Positions 27,607 to 37,364 are shown, counted from the stretch's first letter. The stretch is 57,787 nucleotides of DNA from Bacilli bacterium (GCA_017460745.1 JAFUAL010000058.1:1-57787); one strand, 5' to 3'. Notes: generated by a model from the letters alone, not told the origin. Numbers and translations are program-made.

Positions 27607-28530
27607 TTATTCACATATTAAATTATACTCACTACAAATATCTTTTGTAAGATCCTCAGGGCCTGATCCAAGTCCTGCACAATTTTGAGCACCAAGATCA
27701 GTTAATTTTGATACTAAATTCTCTCCAAAATAAGTTGCACTACTATATGGCTCACTTAAATTTGTTACCTTTCTAAAATCTATTTGACTACTATTACTAG
27801 AAACTACTTTATACCCCTTAGCCTTTTTAAACTCTTGAATTAAATCATCAGTAATACATTCTGTACAACAATAAGCTTCTCCACCCATTGTAAATTTAAC
27901 ACCATCACTTAAATAAATTGTATAATTATTTTTTACAATTATCTCTTCTTTTGAATTTGAGTTTGAACTAATACTTTCTTCATTATTTGAAATATTATTA
28001 TTTTCTTTTTGCATTTCTAATGAATCTTCTTTTTCATTTATAATACTATTTATTACATCTTTTTCTATAATGCTAGTAGTATATGTATAACTATTATCTT
28101 CTTCATTTTTTAAATAGTCTACTATTCCATTCCAATCACTATAGACTTCAACATCACTAAATTCAATATTTTTTTCTTTCAGAGTAGTACAAATTAAATG
28201 TATTACATCTTTCAAGTTATTTTGATTTTCCAACAAATTAATATCTTGAAATAAATCTTTTGCATCTTGATTAATTAGTTCATAATTAGTAACAAATGGA
28301 TCATTACAATTATTATCAATACACTTTTGTACATATTCAAGTTTAATTGATGGATTAATCTTTACATAGGCAGTATAGTTATATTCATTCTCTTTACTAT
28401 CGCTCTTGGATACATTATTTTTGTTTTGTAAACTCATCATAAATGCAAGTGAAAATAGTATAATTGCAATTCCCATTAATATTATTGATATCCATCTTTT
28501 ATTAATCTTTTTACTCTTTTCATTTTCCAT
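27607..28530 (-). CDS. Membrane-anchored protein with RsgI-like segment
   Basis: 307 residues: a basic N-terminus, one hydrophobic helix (about 13-32), and a large extracytoplasmic part. YTAYVKINPSIKLEYVQKC (about 52-70) resembles the VxxNPSIxLxxN strand of the RsgI-type extracellular domain. A low-complexity Asn/Glu/Ser linker (about 165-200) follows, then a Cys-rich terminal domain (YCCTEC, NCAGLGSG, ICSEYNLICE). There is no cytoplasmic anti-sigma domain, so an anti-sigma role is doubtful. It is monocistronic between two strong terminators. Confidence 0.5.
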   Translation of the reverse strand: MENEKSKKINKRWISIILMGIAIILFSLAFMMSLQNKNNVSKSDSKENEYNYTAYVKINPSIKLEYVQKCIDNNCNDPFVTNYELINQDAKDLFQDINLLENQNNLKDVIHLICTTLKEKNIEFSDVEVYSDWNGIVDYLKNEEDNSYTYTTSIIEKDVINSIINEKEDSLEMQKENNNISNNEESISSNSNSKEEIIVKNNYTIYLSDGVKFTMGGEAYCCTECITDDLIQEFKKAKGYKVVSSNSSQIDFRKVTNLSEPYSSATYFGENLVSKLTDLGAQNCAGLGSGPEDLTKDICSEYNLICE

Positions 28531-28611
28531 ATTTAATATTCTCCTACTATAAATATATCAAATATTTAACAATTTGTAAATTTATTTTATGGTATTTAAA
28601 TTTACAAAAAT

Positions 28612-28640
28612 AAAAGAACTATACAAACGATAGTTCTTTT
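28612..28640. terminator. Bidirectional terminator, perfect 11-bp stem
   Basis: AAAAGAACTAT/ATAGTTCTTTT with a seven-base loop. It most likely ends the comEA-comEC transcript. The interval 28641-28790 between it and the comEC stop codon holds no gene that I can see. Confidence 0.75.
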
Positions 28641-28790
28641 AAAGGCCTCTAATCTATATAAAGCACTTAAGTGTCATGTTATATTATATGGTTTTATTTT
28701 AATAATGTTCCAAAATATTGCATCATTTTACGATATTTTTTTCAAATATTCTATTAACATATAATAATTTATAAATCAAAACTTTCTTGG

Positions 28791-30845
28791 TTATGGTGCC
28801 AAATTATAAATCTCTAACTTATTATTCTTAAAATAACCTATTATACTTCCATCTGTGCTTGTCTTATAAATCTTTGACTTTATCTTTTCTAATCTTTCTA
28901 TTACTTCTTTATTTGGATGATTGTATCTATTATTTATTCCAACTGAAATAAATGCCATTTTTGGTTTTAAAGTATTTAAAAATTTTAAAGAAGAACTTGT
29001 TTTACTTCCATGATGACCTACTTTTAAACAATCAATATTACTTAAAGCATAACTTTTTAGTAATTTATCTTCAACTACATAAGAGGCATCTCCCATCAGC
29101 AATATTTTTTTATTATTAAATATTATATACATTACTAAACTGGAATCATTTTCATTATCTAAATTATAATTTAGTAATTTTAAATGTAAATTATTAAAAT
29201 GATATTCAGTATCTCTTATACCTAATACATAGTTTATATGTTTACTATTTAATTCATCAATTAAATTTAACTCTAATTCATTTAATTCATTACTATTCAA
29301 AACAATTTCAGATACTTTAAAATTATTAACAAAATATATACTATCTCCCATATGATCATAATCACCATGAGTTAAATATAGTTTTTCTATTTTTCTAATA
29401 CCAAGTGACTTTAACATATTAATACTTTTTTCTGATACATTTTTGTTATATATTCCTCCAGTATCAACTAATATACATTGATTGCTACTACAAAATAAAC
29501 TCGAATCTCCTTGTCCTACATCTATAACTATAAAAAAATCTTTTTTTATTATACTATTAATATTATAATGAATAATTAAAATAGCACATATTATTAATAT
29601 ATAAATTTTCTTTTTATTGAAAAAATTATATATAGTATAAGCAAATATTATTAAATAAATAATTAATATAAAAATACTCATTTTTTTAAATATAATTGTT
29701 CCAAAGGTTAACTTATTTAAAAGAAGTGATAACTTTACTATTAAATTAATTATGTCAAAATAAATACTATCTAAAATTGGTATAAAAAGTATAAGAATAG
29801 AAAATGGAATAACAATCATATTAAAAACAGGAATAAATAAGATATTATAGACAATACTTAATAAATTAATTGAATAATTAAAATAAATATTAAATGGAAT
29901 ACTATATATAAATGTTATAAATGATATTTTGATTAATTTAATTAAGTAATTACCTTTTATATTATTTTTATTTAAAATAATAATAAAACTTATACTATAC
30001 GAATATTAAAATCCTTTATGAAATATATAATATGGATTAATTAATAAAGTAATAATAGTTAATAAAATAAATAATTTTATACTATTTAGATTAAATTTTA
30101 ATTTTCTATTTATTTGCTTTAATATGAATAAAATAAAAATTTTAGTAACTATAATATTATAATTTGTTAAAAGAAAAATTATTAGTAAAAGAAGAAAAAT
30201 TACTATATTAGAAAATTTATATAAAAAATTATTTTTTTTAAATAAAGTTGTTATTAAATAAATTAAAGATGAAATATATATACTACTAAATGATAATAAA
30301 TGACTTATGTTATTAATTTGAAATGATTTATATATATTATCATCTAGTGATGTATCTGCTATTAAAAATGTTTTTAAATAATCTTTAGATTTAAAATTAT
30401 TAATATAATGTAACATATTATTTTTTATTTTATATAAAATATTTCTATTTTCTTTTATCAAATCAATTTTTTCAACTTGCAATATGTAATATATTTTATT
30501 ATGTTCTAAATATAATTTATAATTAAAATCATTTAAAATAGTATTATTTAAAGGTTTAGATAATTTTCCCTCAACTTTTACAAAATCACCTAATTGATAA
30601 TTTAAATTATTACTATAACAAATTAATTTTTCTTTACTTTTTAAAGTAAAAGAGTATCCATATTCGTTTTCTTTTATATTTGTAATTATTCCATAAAATA
30701 TGGTATTTGAATCATTATAGATACTCTTATTCTTTATAATGAAAATATTTAATATTACATAAAAAGTAATTAATATTATTAAAATTATGTAAAATACTTT
30801 AGATTGTAATATAGTCTTTAATTGAGTCAAAAAGACTTTCTCCAA
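28791..30845 (-). pseudogene. comEC: ComEC/Rec2 DNA-uptake channel, broken by an in-frame stop
   Basis: Two frames, 30845-30006 and 29819-28791, are parts of one comEC separated only by a TAA in the same phase (30008-30006). Readthrough gives about 684 residues with normal order: N-terminal membrane/OB region, the central Competence membrane domain, and a C-terminal metallo-beta-lactamase domain (LTHGDYDHMGDS, KVGHHGSKTSS). The stop follows NPYYIFHKGF, where relatives have GFQLSF, so Gln CAA to TAA is the simplest change. The rest shows no frameshift or decay. Start is TTG, at 30845 or more likely 30830 behind GGAG. ComEC forms the inner-membrane channel for single-stranded DNA. Confidence 0.85.
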
Positions 30846-31560
30846 TACCTTTTACTTGTTTTATTTCTTCAATACTATTAAATTTGCCATTTGCATCTCT
30901 ATAATTTATAATGGCATTTGCTTTAACACTTCCAATTTTAGGTAAAGTCATAAGCATATCACATGATGCCGAATTAATATTTATTTTATTATTTTGACTT
31001 ATACCATCATTTGTATTACTTGTTGTGTTTTTATTTTCAATATCTGGTATTATAACAGTTTCTGTATTATAAATATAAGCATCATTTTTTAAATCTTGAT
31101 TATATAACTCATCTTTTTGTACTAATTCTTCTTTAAATGAATCTAAATTACTGGTATCATCTTTTGAATAAATTACTATAACCATTTGATCACTTAACTT
31201 AATACTTTGATTTATAAAAGTTGTATCAGCTTTTTCTGTTAATCCACCTGCTTTATTAATTGCATCAACTACTCTTTTTCCTTTTTCTAATGAATATACA
31301 CCTGGTGATATAACCTCTCCCTTAATATCAACAAAATAATATTCTTTAACATCATCTACTTTCTCATCTTGATTAGAAATAGTATCTTCTTTTAAATTGA
31401 GATTAGAAAAAGTTTTGCTTTCTGTTTTCATATTAACTTTTCTATCAATATTTAAAAACATTATGGTTGAAACAAAGACAATAACTATAGTAATCAAAAC
31501 AATTATCAACTTATTTCGATTAGTTTCAATAAAAAGTTTAAAAGTATTAAATCTATCCAT
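30799..31560 (-). CDS. comEA: ComEA-type DNA receptor for competence
   Basis: 253 residues: N-terminal membrane anchor (about 18-36), an SLBB domain (FVDIKGEVISPGVYSLEKGKRVVDAINKAGGL, about 90-150), a linker, and a helix-hairpin-helix DNA-binding domain (ININSASCDMLMTLPKIGSVKANAIINYRDANGKF ... IKQVKGIGESLFDSIKDYI, about 190-253). This is the Gram-positive ComEA layout. It binds incoming double-stranded DNA outside the membrane. It overlaps the upstream coiled-coil gene by 8 bases and comEC by up to 47, forming one operon. Confidence 0.93.
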   Translation of the reverse strand: MDRFNTFKLFIETNRNKLIIVLITIVIVFVSTIMFLNIDRKVNMKTESKTFSNLNLKEDTISNQDEKVDDVKEYYFVDIKGEVISPGVYSLEKGKRVVDAINKAGGLTEKADTTFINQSIKLSDQMVIVIYSKDDTSNLDSFKEELVQKDELYNQDLKNDAYIYNTETVIIPDIENKNTTSNTNDGISQNNKININSASCDMLMTLPKIGSVKANAIINYRDANGKFNSIEEIKQVKGIGESLFDSIKDYITI

Positions 31561-33172
31561 TTATTCTCCTTTTTGTAAAAATATGAGTTACAATACCTCC
31601 AATATAAGATATTAATAAATAAAATAAATTACCAAATTTATCTATATAACTAGAATTCTTTTCATTATATAAATAAGCGCCTTCCAAAATATCATCTTCT
31701 AACACCTCCTTAGTTCCATAAATTACTGGTTCTTCCTCTACTTTATCATCTTCCTTTTTCTCTTTATTATTTGACACTTCTTTTTCCTTATTTAATAATT
31801 CTTTTTCTTTTAAAGTAATATACATTTTTAAAGAATCAAGTTCTAGTTTTTCCTTTTCAAGACTTTCTCTAATATTTTCATTTTCAATAGTTCTACCATT
31901 TAAAATATTACTTAGAGCTTCTATACTCGCACTTTTCTCTAAAAGGATATTAGATACCTCATCTAAATTATTTTCTCTCTTCATTAAATTGCTCTCCTTC
32001 TCATTTAATTCGTCACTGAACTCTATCAATTCTAATTCTCTATTATTCAAAGAATCACTTTGCGAGATTAATTCCAGTTCCTTATTATTCAATGAATCAT
32101 TCAACTCCATTAACTCCAACTCTTTATTTTCTAAAATATTTTTCTGATTTAATAAATCAGATTCTTGATTTTGGATATATGTTTTAAGTTCTTGAATTTC
32201 TAGTTTTTGATTTTCTATATAATTATTCAAATTTTGTATTTCCATTTCTTGATCATTTGAACTTGGTTGCCTTTCATTTAATTCATTTTGCCTATCATTT
32301 AACTCTTGTTCAAGTTTTATCAATTCATCCTCTTTAACTTTTAACTCAATTAATTTTTTATCAAGTTCTATTTTTTCTTCTTCAATATCTAGGAATTCTT
32401 CTACATTTTCCATATTAATTTTTAAATATTTATCACCTGTTACAATTCCTTCATGATATAATTTATCATCAACACTCCCTAAATAAACTTGATTATAATC
32501 TAATCTACCACTATTAATTCCATTTAAAGAATTGATAAATATTTTGGAATTATCATCAATATGTATAGAACTATTACTTCCAAAATTAGTTTCTTCTAAC
32601 ACAAATAATTTAGAATTATTTAAATATACATTGTTATTGCTATCATCAGTTAACTGTTTTATTTGCTTAGCAATTATTGTTGAATCATTGATATTAACGT
32701 TTCCATTTTTAACATAAAATCCCTCTTCTTTTGAATCAAAAATTATTTTAGAATTATTAATAGTTAAATTCGTACTATCTTCGTTAATATAAAACAAATT
32801 TTTAGTAACACTTCCATATATAATTCCATCACTTACTACTAAACTACTTGCATTTATTCCGTTTAAAACAGAATTTAAATTAAGTATACCAAGACCATTT
32901 ATAGTAACATTTTTAGCACTTATACAATAAGGATACTTAGTACTAGTTATTGTATTATTACCAACAAGTGTAATATTTAAATCATAATCTGACTTAATAT
33001 TTTTTAACTTGGCATTAGTTAAAATTAAATTATCATTAATTGCATTATAATATAACCCATCTAGTGTCAAATAATCATTAACCTCATATGATATTGAATT
33101 TATTTTGATTGTTTTAGCAAAACAAATAGATGGTATAAAAAATAGCATTAAACACATCATTATTTTTTTCAT
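31553..33172 (-). CDS. Secreted beta-helix/coiled-coil protein, tail-anchored
   Basis: 539 residues, not a family I recognise. A signal peptide (1-19, cut after CFA) is followed by a beta-solenoid-like region to about 260 with repeated short strands rich in Asn and Ile (VTINGLGILNLNS, LTINNSKIIFDS, VNINDSTII). A long coiled coil follows (about 265-465) and includes 14-residue repeats: LENKELELMELNDS, LNNKELELISQSDS, LNNRELELIEFSDE, LNEKESNLMKRENN. It ends in a membrane helix (about 513-530) with a KRR tail. It is first in the comEA-comEC operon, so an uptake-related surface role is possible but inferred only from position. Confidence 0.7.
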   Translation of the reverse strand: MKKIMMCLMLFFIPSICFAKTIKINSISYEVNDYLTLDGLYYNAINDNLILTNAKLKNIKSDYDLNITLVGNNTITSTKYPYCISAKNVTINGLGILNLNSVLNGINASSLVVSDGIIYGSVTKNLFYINEDSTNLTINNSKIIFDSKEEGFYVKNGNVNINDSTIIAKQIKQLTDDSNNNVYLNNSKLFVLEETNFGSNSSIHIDDNSKIFINSLNGINSGRLDYNQVYLGSVDDKLYHEGIVTGDKYLKINMENVEEFLDIEEEKIELDKKLIELKVKEDELIKLEQELNDRQNELNERQPSSNDQEMEIQNLNNYIENQKLEIQELKTYIQNQESDLLNQKNILENKELELMELNDSLNNKELELISQSDSLNNRELELIEFSDELNEKESNLMKRENNLDEVSNILLEKSASIEALSNILNGRTIENENIRESLEKEKLELDSLKMYITLKEKELLNKEKEVSNNKEKKEDDKVEEEPVIYGTKEVLEDDILEGAYLYNEKNSSYIDKFGNLFYLLISYIGGIVTHIFTKRRING

Positions 33173-33183
33173 ATTTCTCCCTT

Positions 33184-33199
33184 CATCAACCGGTTGATG
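33184..33199. promoter_or_regulatory. 16-bp perfect palindrome, predicted operator
   Basis: CATCAACCGGTTGATG lies between the promoter (33205-33233) and the ribosome binding site of the coiled-coil-comEA-comEC operon, at the expected transcription start. It is unusually GC-rich for this genome. Its position suits a repressor site; the regulator is unknown. Confidence 0.75.
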
Positions 33200-33204
33200 T
33201 GTCC

Positions 33205-33233
33205 ATAGTAATACAAGTTTCTCATTTTGTCAA
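33205..33233 (-). promoter_or_regulatory. Promoter of the coiled-coil-comEA-comEC operon
   Basis: TTGACA (33233-33228) and TACTAT (33210-33205) separated by 17 bases on the minus strand, followed six bases later by the palindrome. Confidence 0.7.
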
Positions 33234-33286
33234 ATTTTGTAAATTTACATTTCGTGGACATTTTTACTTTAATTTTAATTTTTATC

Positions 33287-33323
33287 AAAAAAAACGTTAT
33301 AATTAAAAAAAATTAAACGTTTT
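33287..33323 (-). terminator. Terminator after the rnc-pilin transcript
   Basis: Minus-strand stem AAAACGTT-AATT / AATT-AACGTTTT with a small bulge, followed by further Ts. It lies 75 bases after the stop of the pilin-like gene at 33398. Confidence 0.55.
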
Positions 33324-33397
33324 ATTTAAATAATTAACAAAATTAATAACATTTTTAAAATAAAAAAAGAGAAAAAATTTTTTTCAAATTAAATTCC

Positions 33398-33895
33398 CTA
33401 ATTTTCAGCTACTATATCAATACTCGTTAAAGAAGTTGATAATTTGCATGCCTGTTCATTTTTAATACTAGTAGCATTAACTGTACTAGACGTACAAGTA
33501 CCATTAGAACCAACTATTTTTTTAGATCTACCTGTAACACAAATACAATAAAGATATTTTTTTGCTGTACTATCGTAAAGTACCCTAACATATGCATTTA
33601 CAAAATCTGTTCCATCAGCATCTTTTGCAAATTCACCTTTAGAATTTAACTGATTGTAATTAAATACCACTATTGATCCATTTATTGCATTATTTCTATA
33701 GTTTCTATTTTCACTCATTAAATATTCTGCTTTAGAAACCATTCGTTTGGCATCAAGTAAAAACTGATTTTTTCGACTATTATTAATAGATGAAACAATA
33801 TTAGTTACTGCAAGACCTGATAATATTGCAACAAGTGATATTACTGCAAGTAATTCTACTAATGTAAACCCCTTTAAATTCTTTACTTTATTCAT
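33398..33895 (-). CDS. Type IV pilin-like protein
   Basis: 165 residues. The N-terminus MNKVKNLKG-FTLVELLAVISLVAILSG is a prepilin leader with cleavage after Gly and Glu5 in the mature form. The globular domain has a C-terminal disulfide-prone pattern (YCICVTG, GTCTSS, QACKLS). The start is chosen behind AGGAGGAAAAG; the longer frame reads 28 codons back into rnc. It overlaps the end of rnc by 8 bases. Probably a minor pilin or competence pseudopilin exported by a machine encoded elsewhere. Confidence 0.82.
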   Translation of the reverse strand: MNKVKNLKGFTLVELLAVISLVAILSGLAVTNIVSSINNSRKNQFLLDAKRMVSKAEYLMSENRNYRNNAINGSIVVFNYNQLNSKGEFAKDADGTDFVNAYVRVLYDSTAKKYLYCICVTGRSKKIVGSNGTCTSSTVNATSIKNEQACKLSTSLTSIDIVAEN

Positions 33896-34556
33896 CTTTT
33901 CCTCCTGCAAGTAGCTCAAGTGCTTCTTTAGCTGCAAGTTGAGCAGCCTTTTTTTTACTACTTGCTGTTCCTTGACCAAAAATTATATTATCTATCTTTA
34001 CAACAATTGTAAATTTTTTATCATGCGATGGACCTGATTCTTCAATTGTTTCATATACAAAACTTCTTTTATCACTTTGAAGTGCTTCTTGAAGTCTTGA
34101 TTTATAATCATTAAAAAATGTAACATCTGGATTTTCTATATATGGAACAATAATATCAAGTATAACCTGTCTAACTTTAGCAAAACCTTCTTCTAAATAA
34201 ATAGCTGCCATTGTTGATTCAAAAATATCAGCAGCAATGGATTCTTTGATTTCTGAAGATTCTCCATTTCCAACTTTAATATACTTAATTAAATCTAAAT
34301 CCCTCATATATTGATATAATGCTTTTTCACATACATAACTTGATCTGATTTTGGTCATTTTTCCTTCTTTTTCAAAGAAATTTTTATACAAATAATCACT
34401 TACAACCAACTCAAGTACAGCATCACCTAAAAACTCTAATCTCTCATAATCTTGTTTTTTATGATGTTCATTTGCAAATGATGAATGAGATAATGCTGTA
34501 TCATAAAGTTTTTTATTTTTAATTTCAATGTTCCATCTTTTTAAAAATTCTTCCAT
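33888..34556 (-). CDS. rnc: Ribonuclease III
   Basis: Cuts double-stranded RNA, including rRNA precursors. The 222 residues have the RNase III signature ERLEFLGDAVLELVVSDYLY (about 40-59) with catalytic Glu and Asp, the second acidic site ESTMAAIYLEEG, and a C-terminal double-stranded RNA-binding domain ending GQGTASSKKKAAQLAAKEALELL. Normal length. recG precedes it, as in several Firmicutes where recG and rnc lie close. Confidence 0.96.
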   Translation of the reverse strand: MEEFLKRWNIEIKNKKLYDTALSHSSFANEHHKKQDYERLEFLGDAVLELVVSDYLYKNFFEKEGKMTKIRSSYVCEKALYQYMRDLDLIKYIKVGNGESSEIKESIAADIFESTMAAIYLEEGFAKVRQVILDIIVPYIENPDVTFFNDYKSRLQEALQSDKRSFVYETIEESGPSHDKKFTIVVKIDNIIFGQGTASSKKKAAQLAAKEALELLAGGKDE

Positions 34557-34617
34557 AAATTATCCTACTTTCTAGTTCATTATATCATTCTTTTACTCAT
34601 TTGTATATTAATTTACC

Positions 34618-36603
34618 TTATGAATTTTTAATTTTATTTATTAAAGCATCTCGAAGTTTTAAATTATTAAGTGGAGCCTTATCTAAAAACTCTTTTGAAT
34701 CACGACCTGCTTGAACTAATATTTTATAATCTTCTTTAATACTTGCAATTTTAAAATTTAAATCTCCACTTTGTCTTGTTCCAAATAAATCTCCAGAACC
34801 ACGTAATTTAAAGTCTTCTTCTGATAATTTAAATCCATCCGTAGTTGTTTTTAAAATTTCAAGTCTTTTAGTATCAACACTTGATATTAAAATACAAGTT
34901 GATTTAATATTACCACGTCCAACTCTTCCTCTTAACTGATGAAGCGTTGAAAGTCCAAAACGATTTGCATCAAATATTACCATTTGACTAGCATTTTTTA
35001 CATCTATCCCCACTTCTATTACCGTTGTACTAATTAATATATCAATTTCTCCCCCACTAAACTTAGTCATTATTTCATCTTTAACTGCGCTTGCCATTTT
35101 ACCATGAACAATATCAATCTTATATTTTTTACCAAATGCTAAATTCATTTTATTTTTTAGTTCATTTACACTTGTTAAATTACCACTTTCGTTCTCTTCT
35201 ATAAGTGGTGCAATTACATATATTTGATGATTTAATTTTAGTTCTTCATACATAAGTTCTAATACATCAGATATTTCATCATTACTTTTTAAAATTGTTG
35301 TAACTTCCTGTCTTCCCTTTGGTAACTCTTTAATTGTTGATACATCCATATCTCCATAAATAGTTAAAGCGTAAGTTCTAGGAATTGGTGTTGCACTCAT
35401 GTATAAGACATCAGGAGATTTTCCTTTATTTTTTAAATTTTCTCTTTGATTAACTCCGAATCTATGTTGTTCATCGGTTACTACTAAACCTAAATTTTTA
35501 TAAACAACATCATTTTGTATTAAAGCATGAGTTCCTATAATCATTTCGATTTCACCATTCGCAAGACCTTCATATATTTTTATCTTGTCTTTTTTGGGAG
35601 TAGAACCAGTTAATAATTCAATTCGAACTTTATCACCAAGTAATTTTTTTATATTATTAAAATGTTGATTAGCAAGAATTTCTGTTGGTACCATTAAAGC
35701 GCTTTGATATCCTTCAAGACAATTCAAATACATTGCGATAATACTAACAATAGTTTTTCCACTTCCAACATCACCTTGTAAAAGTCTATTCATTCTTTTT
35801 GGACTATTTAAATCAACTCTTATTTCTTCTAATACATTCTTTTGATCTTTCGTTAACTTAAATGGTATTATTTTATAAATACTTTCTAATGTTTTTTTAT
35901 AAATTTTTCGTTCAATTCCGTCTAACTTAGTATTTTCTCTTTTTAAATAATTAATTTTAAACATAAATTCAAATAATTCTTCGTACTTAAGTCTAATTTT
36001 TGCTTGTTTTAATTTTTCTATATCACTTGGATTATGAATTATATTTAAAGCCATCTTTTTGCTCAAAAAATCATATTTTAGTGCTAAATAATCTGGAATA
36101 TTATCGTCCACATTCTTTCCAAGTTCTAAAAGTGCCATATTTACATAAGTCGATATATTTTTATTAGTTAACCCATTTGTTAAATGATAAACACTTTCTA
36201 TTTTAGGAGTATTTCCAAGTGTTCCTATTTTAATATCACTTGCAGTAATAACATTCTTAGTTTTATCATATTTTCCAATCACTATTACGTTTGTTCCAAG
36301 ACCTAGATGTTGTTTCATAAAAGCACGATTAAAAATAGATACTCCAAATATTCTATCACTCGTTGCTAGACGAAAATTCATTTTATTAAGTCCTGCTTTT
36401 ATTCTAATAACAAGTGGAATTGATTCTACTCTTCCATCAATTATTATTTTCATATCACTATCAAGTGCATCCACATCACTTCTTTTCAACACATCATAAC
36501 GAACAGGATAATATTCTATCAAATCCGTTACTGTATATATATTTAATTTATTAAGAAGAACTAAACTTTTAGGTCCAATTCCTTTTACATCTTTAAGTTC
36601 CAT
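34618..36603 (-). CDS. recG: ATP-dependent DNA helicase RecG
   Basis: Remodels stalled replication forks and Holliday junctions. The 661 residues have the N-terminal wedge OB domain (DGRVESIPLVIRIKAGLNKMNFRLATSDR), Walker A GDVGSGKT near residue 277, the DEQH box (VTDEQHRFGVNQRENL, about 374), SATPIPRT, and helicase motifs V and VI (GIDVKNASQMVI, QLRGRVGRG). The C-terminal RecG wedge-hook region follows. All motifs are intact. Confidence 0.96.
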   Translation of the reverse strand: MELKDVKGIGPKSLVLLNKLNIYTVTDLIEYYPVRYDVLKRSDVDALDSDMKIIIDGRVESIPLVIRIKAGLNKMNFRLATSDRIFGVSIFNRAFMKQHLGLGTNVIVIGKYDKTKNVITASDIKIGTLGNTPKIESVYHLTNGLTNKNISTYVNMALLELGKNVDDNIPDYLALKYDFLSKKMALNIIHNPSDIEKLKQAKIRLKYEELFEFMFKINYLKRENTKLDGIERKIYKKTLESIYKIIPFKLTKDQKNVLEEIRVDLNSPKRMNRLLQGDVGSGKTIVSIIAMYLNCLEGYQSALMVPTEILANQHFNNIKKLLGDKVRIELLTGSTPKKDKIKIYEGLANGEIEMIIGTHALIQNDVVYKNLGLVVTDEQHRFGVNQRENLKNKGKSPDVLYMSATPIPRTYALTIYGDMDVSTIKELPKGRQEVTTILKSNDEISDVLELMYEELKLNHQIYVIAPLIEENESGNLTSVNELKNKMNLAFGKKYKIDIVHGKMASAVKDEIMTKFSGGEIDILISTTVIEVGIDVKNASQMVIFDANRFGLSTLHQLRGRVGRGNIKSTCILISSVDTKRLEILKTTTDGFKLSEEDFKLRGSGDLFGTRQSGDLNFKIASIKEDYKILVQAGRDSKEFLDKAPLNNLKLRDALINKIKNS

Positions 36604-36698
36604 ATGCGTACCTCTTTTCTCTACATTATACCAAAAAAATACTATTTAGTAAATAAAAAAATAGGAAACTAAAAGCATAAAACGTTTAAATTTAACTA

Positions 36699-36727
36699 TT
36701 GTTCTTTAACGTAAATTTTGATATAAT
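36699..36727 (+). promoter_or_regulatory. Promoter of the 200-residue hypothetical gene
   Basis: TTGTTC (36699-36704), 17-base spacer, perfect TATAAT (36722-36727) preceded by TG in the extended -10 position. It faces the plus-strand gene at 36762. Confidence 0.65.
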
Positions 36728-36761
36728 AAACTAAATTTATGTTGGAAAAAGGAAAAAGAAA

Positions 36762-37364
36762 ATGGAAGAAAATATTGATGATTATCAAATTAACCCAAAT
36801 ATAACTAGTTATAATACTTTACTAAAAAAAATAGATGACTATGGACCATTAAATAAAGTGATAAATGACATTAATATATTACAAGAAATAATATCATATC
36901 CTGATAATGGATTACTACTTGCATTGATTGAAAAAATAAACTATGCATTATTTAATAACCAATTAAATAAAGATGACTTGAATATAATTAGAAGTGATTT
37001 TTTAGTTAATAGCATTTTAAATTTACAAGCAATTACCAATCGTAAATTAAACTATTTTGAATTGGCAACCAAATTAAATTATTTAACTCTAATTAAAGAT
37101 TTAAATTCATTACAAAAATGTTTTATCGATTCTAATTTAATTGAAACAATAAATGAAAATTTTAATAATTTAGAATATAGATATTTTATAACATCTGGCA
37201 GCATATATCTAAATTTACCAATTGTAATTCAAAATCAAATAGCTTATAAATTTGCTAGTTTAAAAAAATTAGATTATAGTAAATATATAATTAAAAATAT
37301 TAGTCAAATGCAAAAAAAATATCCAAATTATTTTAAAGAAAAAAATAAATTATTAAAAAAATAA
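36762..37364 (+). CDS. Hypothetical all-helical protein, 200 residues
   Basis: No family recognised. No signal peptide or membrane span. Regular amphipathic patterns (ILQEIISYPDNGLLLALIEKINYALF, ELATKLNYLTLIKDLNSLQKCF) indicate an alpha-helical cytoplasmic protein with a Lys-rich tail. It has a strong own promoter and a GGAAAAAGG-type ribosome binding site and lies alone on the plus strand between recG and glmS. Base composition is like its neighbours. Probably real and lineage-specific. Confidence 0.65.
   Translation: MEENIDDYQINPNITSYNTLLKKIDDYGPLNKVINDINILQEIISYPDNGLLLALIEKINYALFNNQLNKDDLNIIRSDFLVNSILNLQAITNRKLNYFELATKLNYLTLIKDLNSLQKCFIDSNLIETINENFNNLEYRYFITSGSIYLNLPIVIQNQIAYKFASLKKLDYSKYIIKNISQMQKKYPNYFKEKNKLLKK

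Noticed and set aside
29820..30005. A frameshift in comEC
   Set aside because: The two halves are in the same phase (63 codons apart); only one in-frame TAA separates them.
31900..32400. DNA tandem repeats as a possible mobile or CRISPR-like array
   Set aside because: They encode 14-residue coiled-coil repeats in frame and have diverged at the DNA level.
33398..33979. 28-residue N-terminal extension of the pilin-like protein
   Set aside because: It reads through rnc in another frame; the prepilin leader with AGGAGG ahead starts at 33895.
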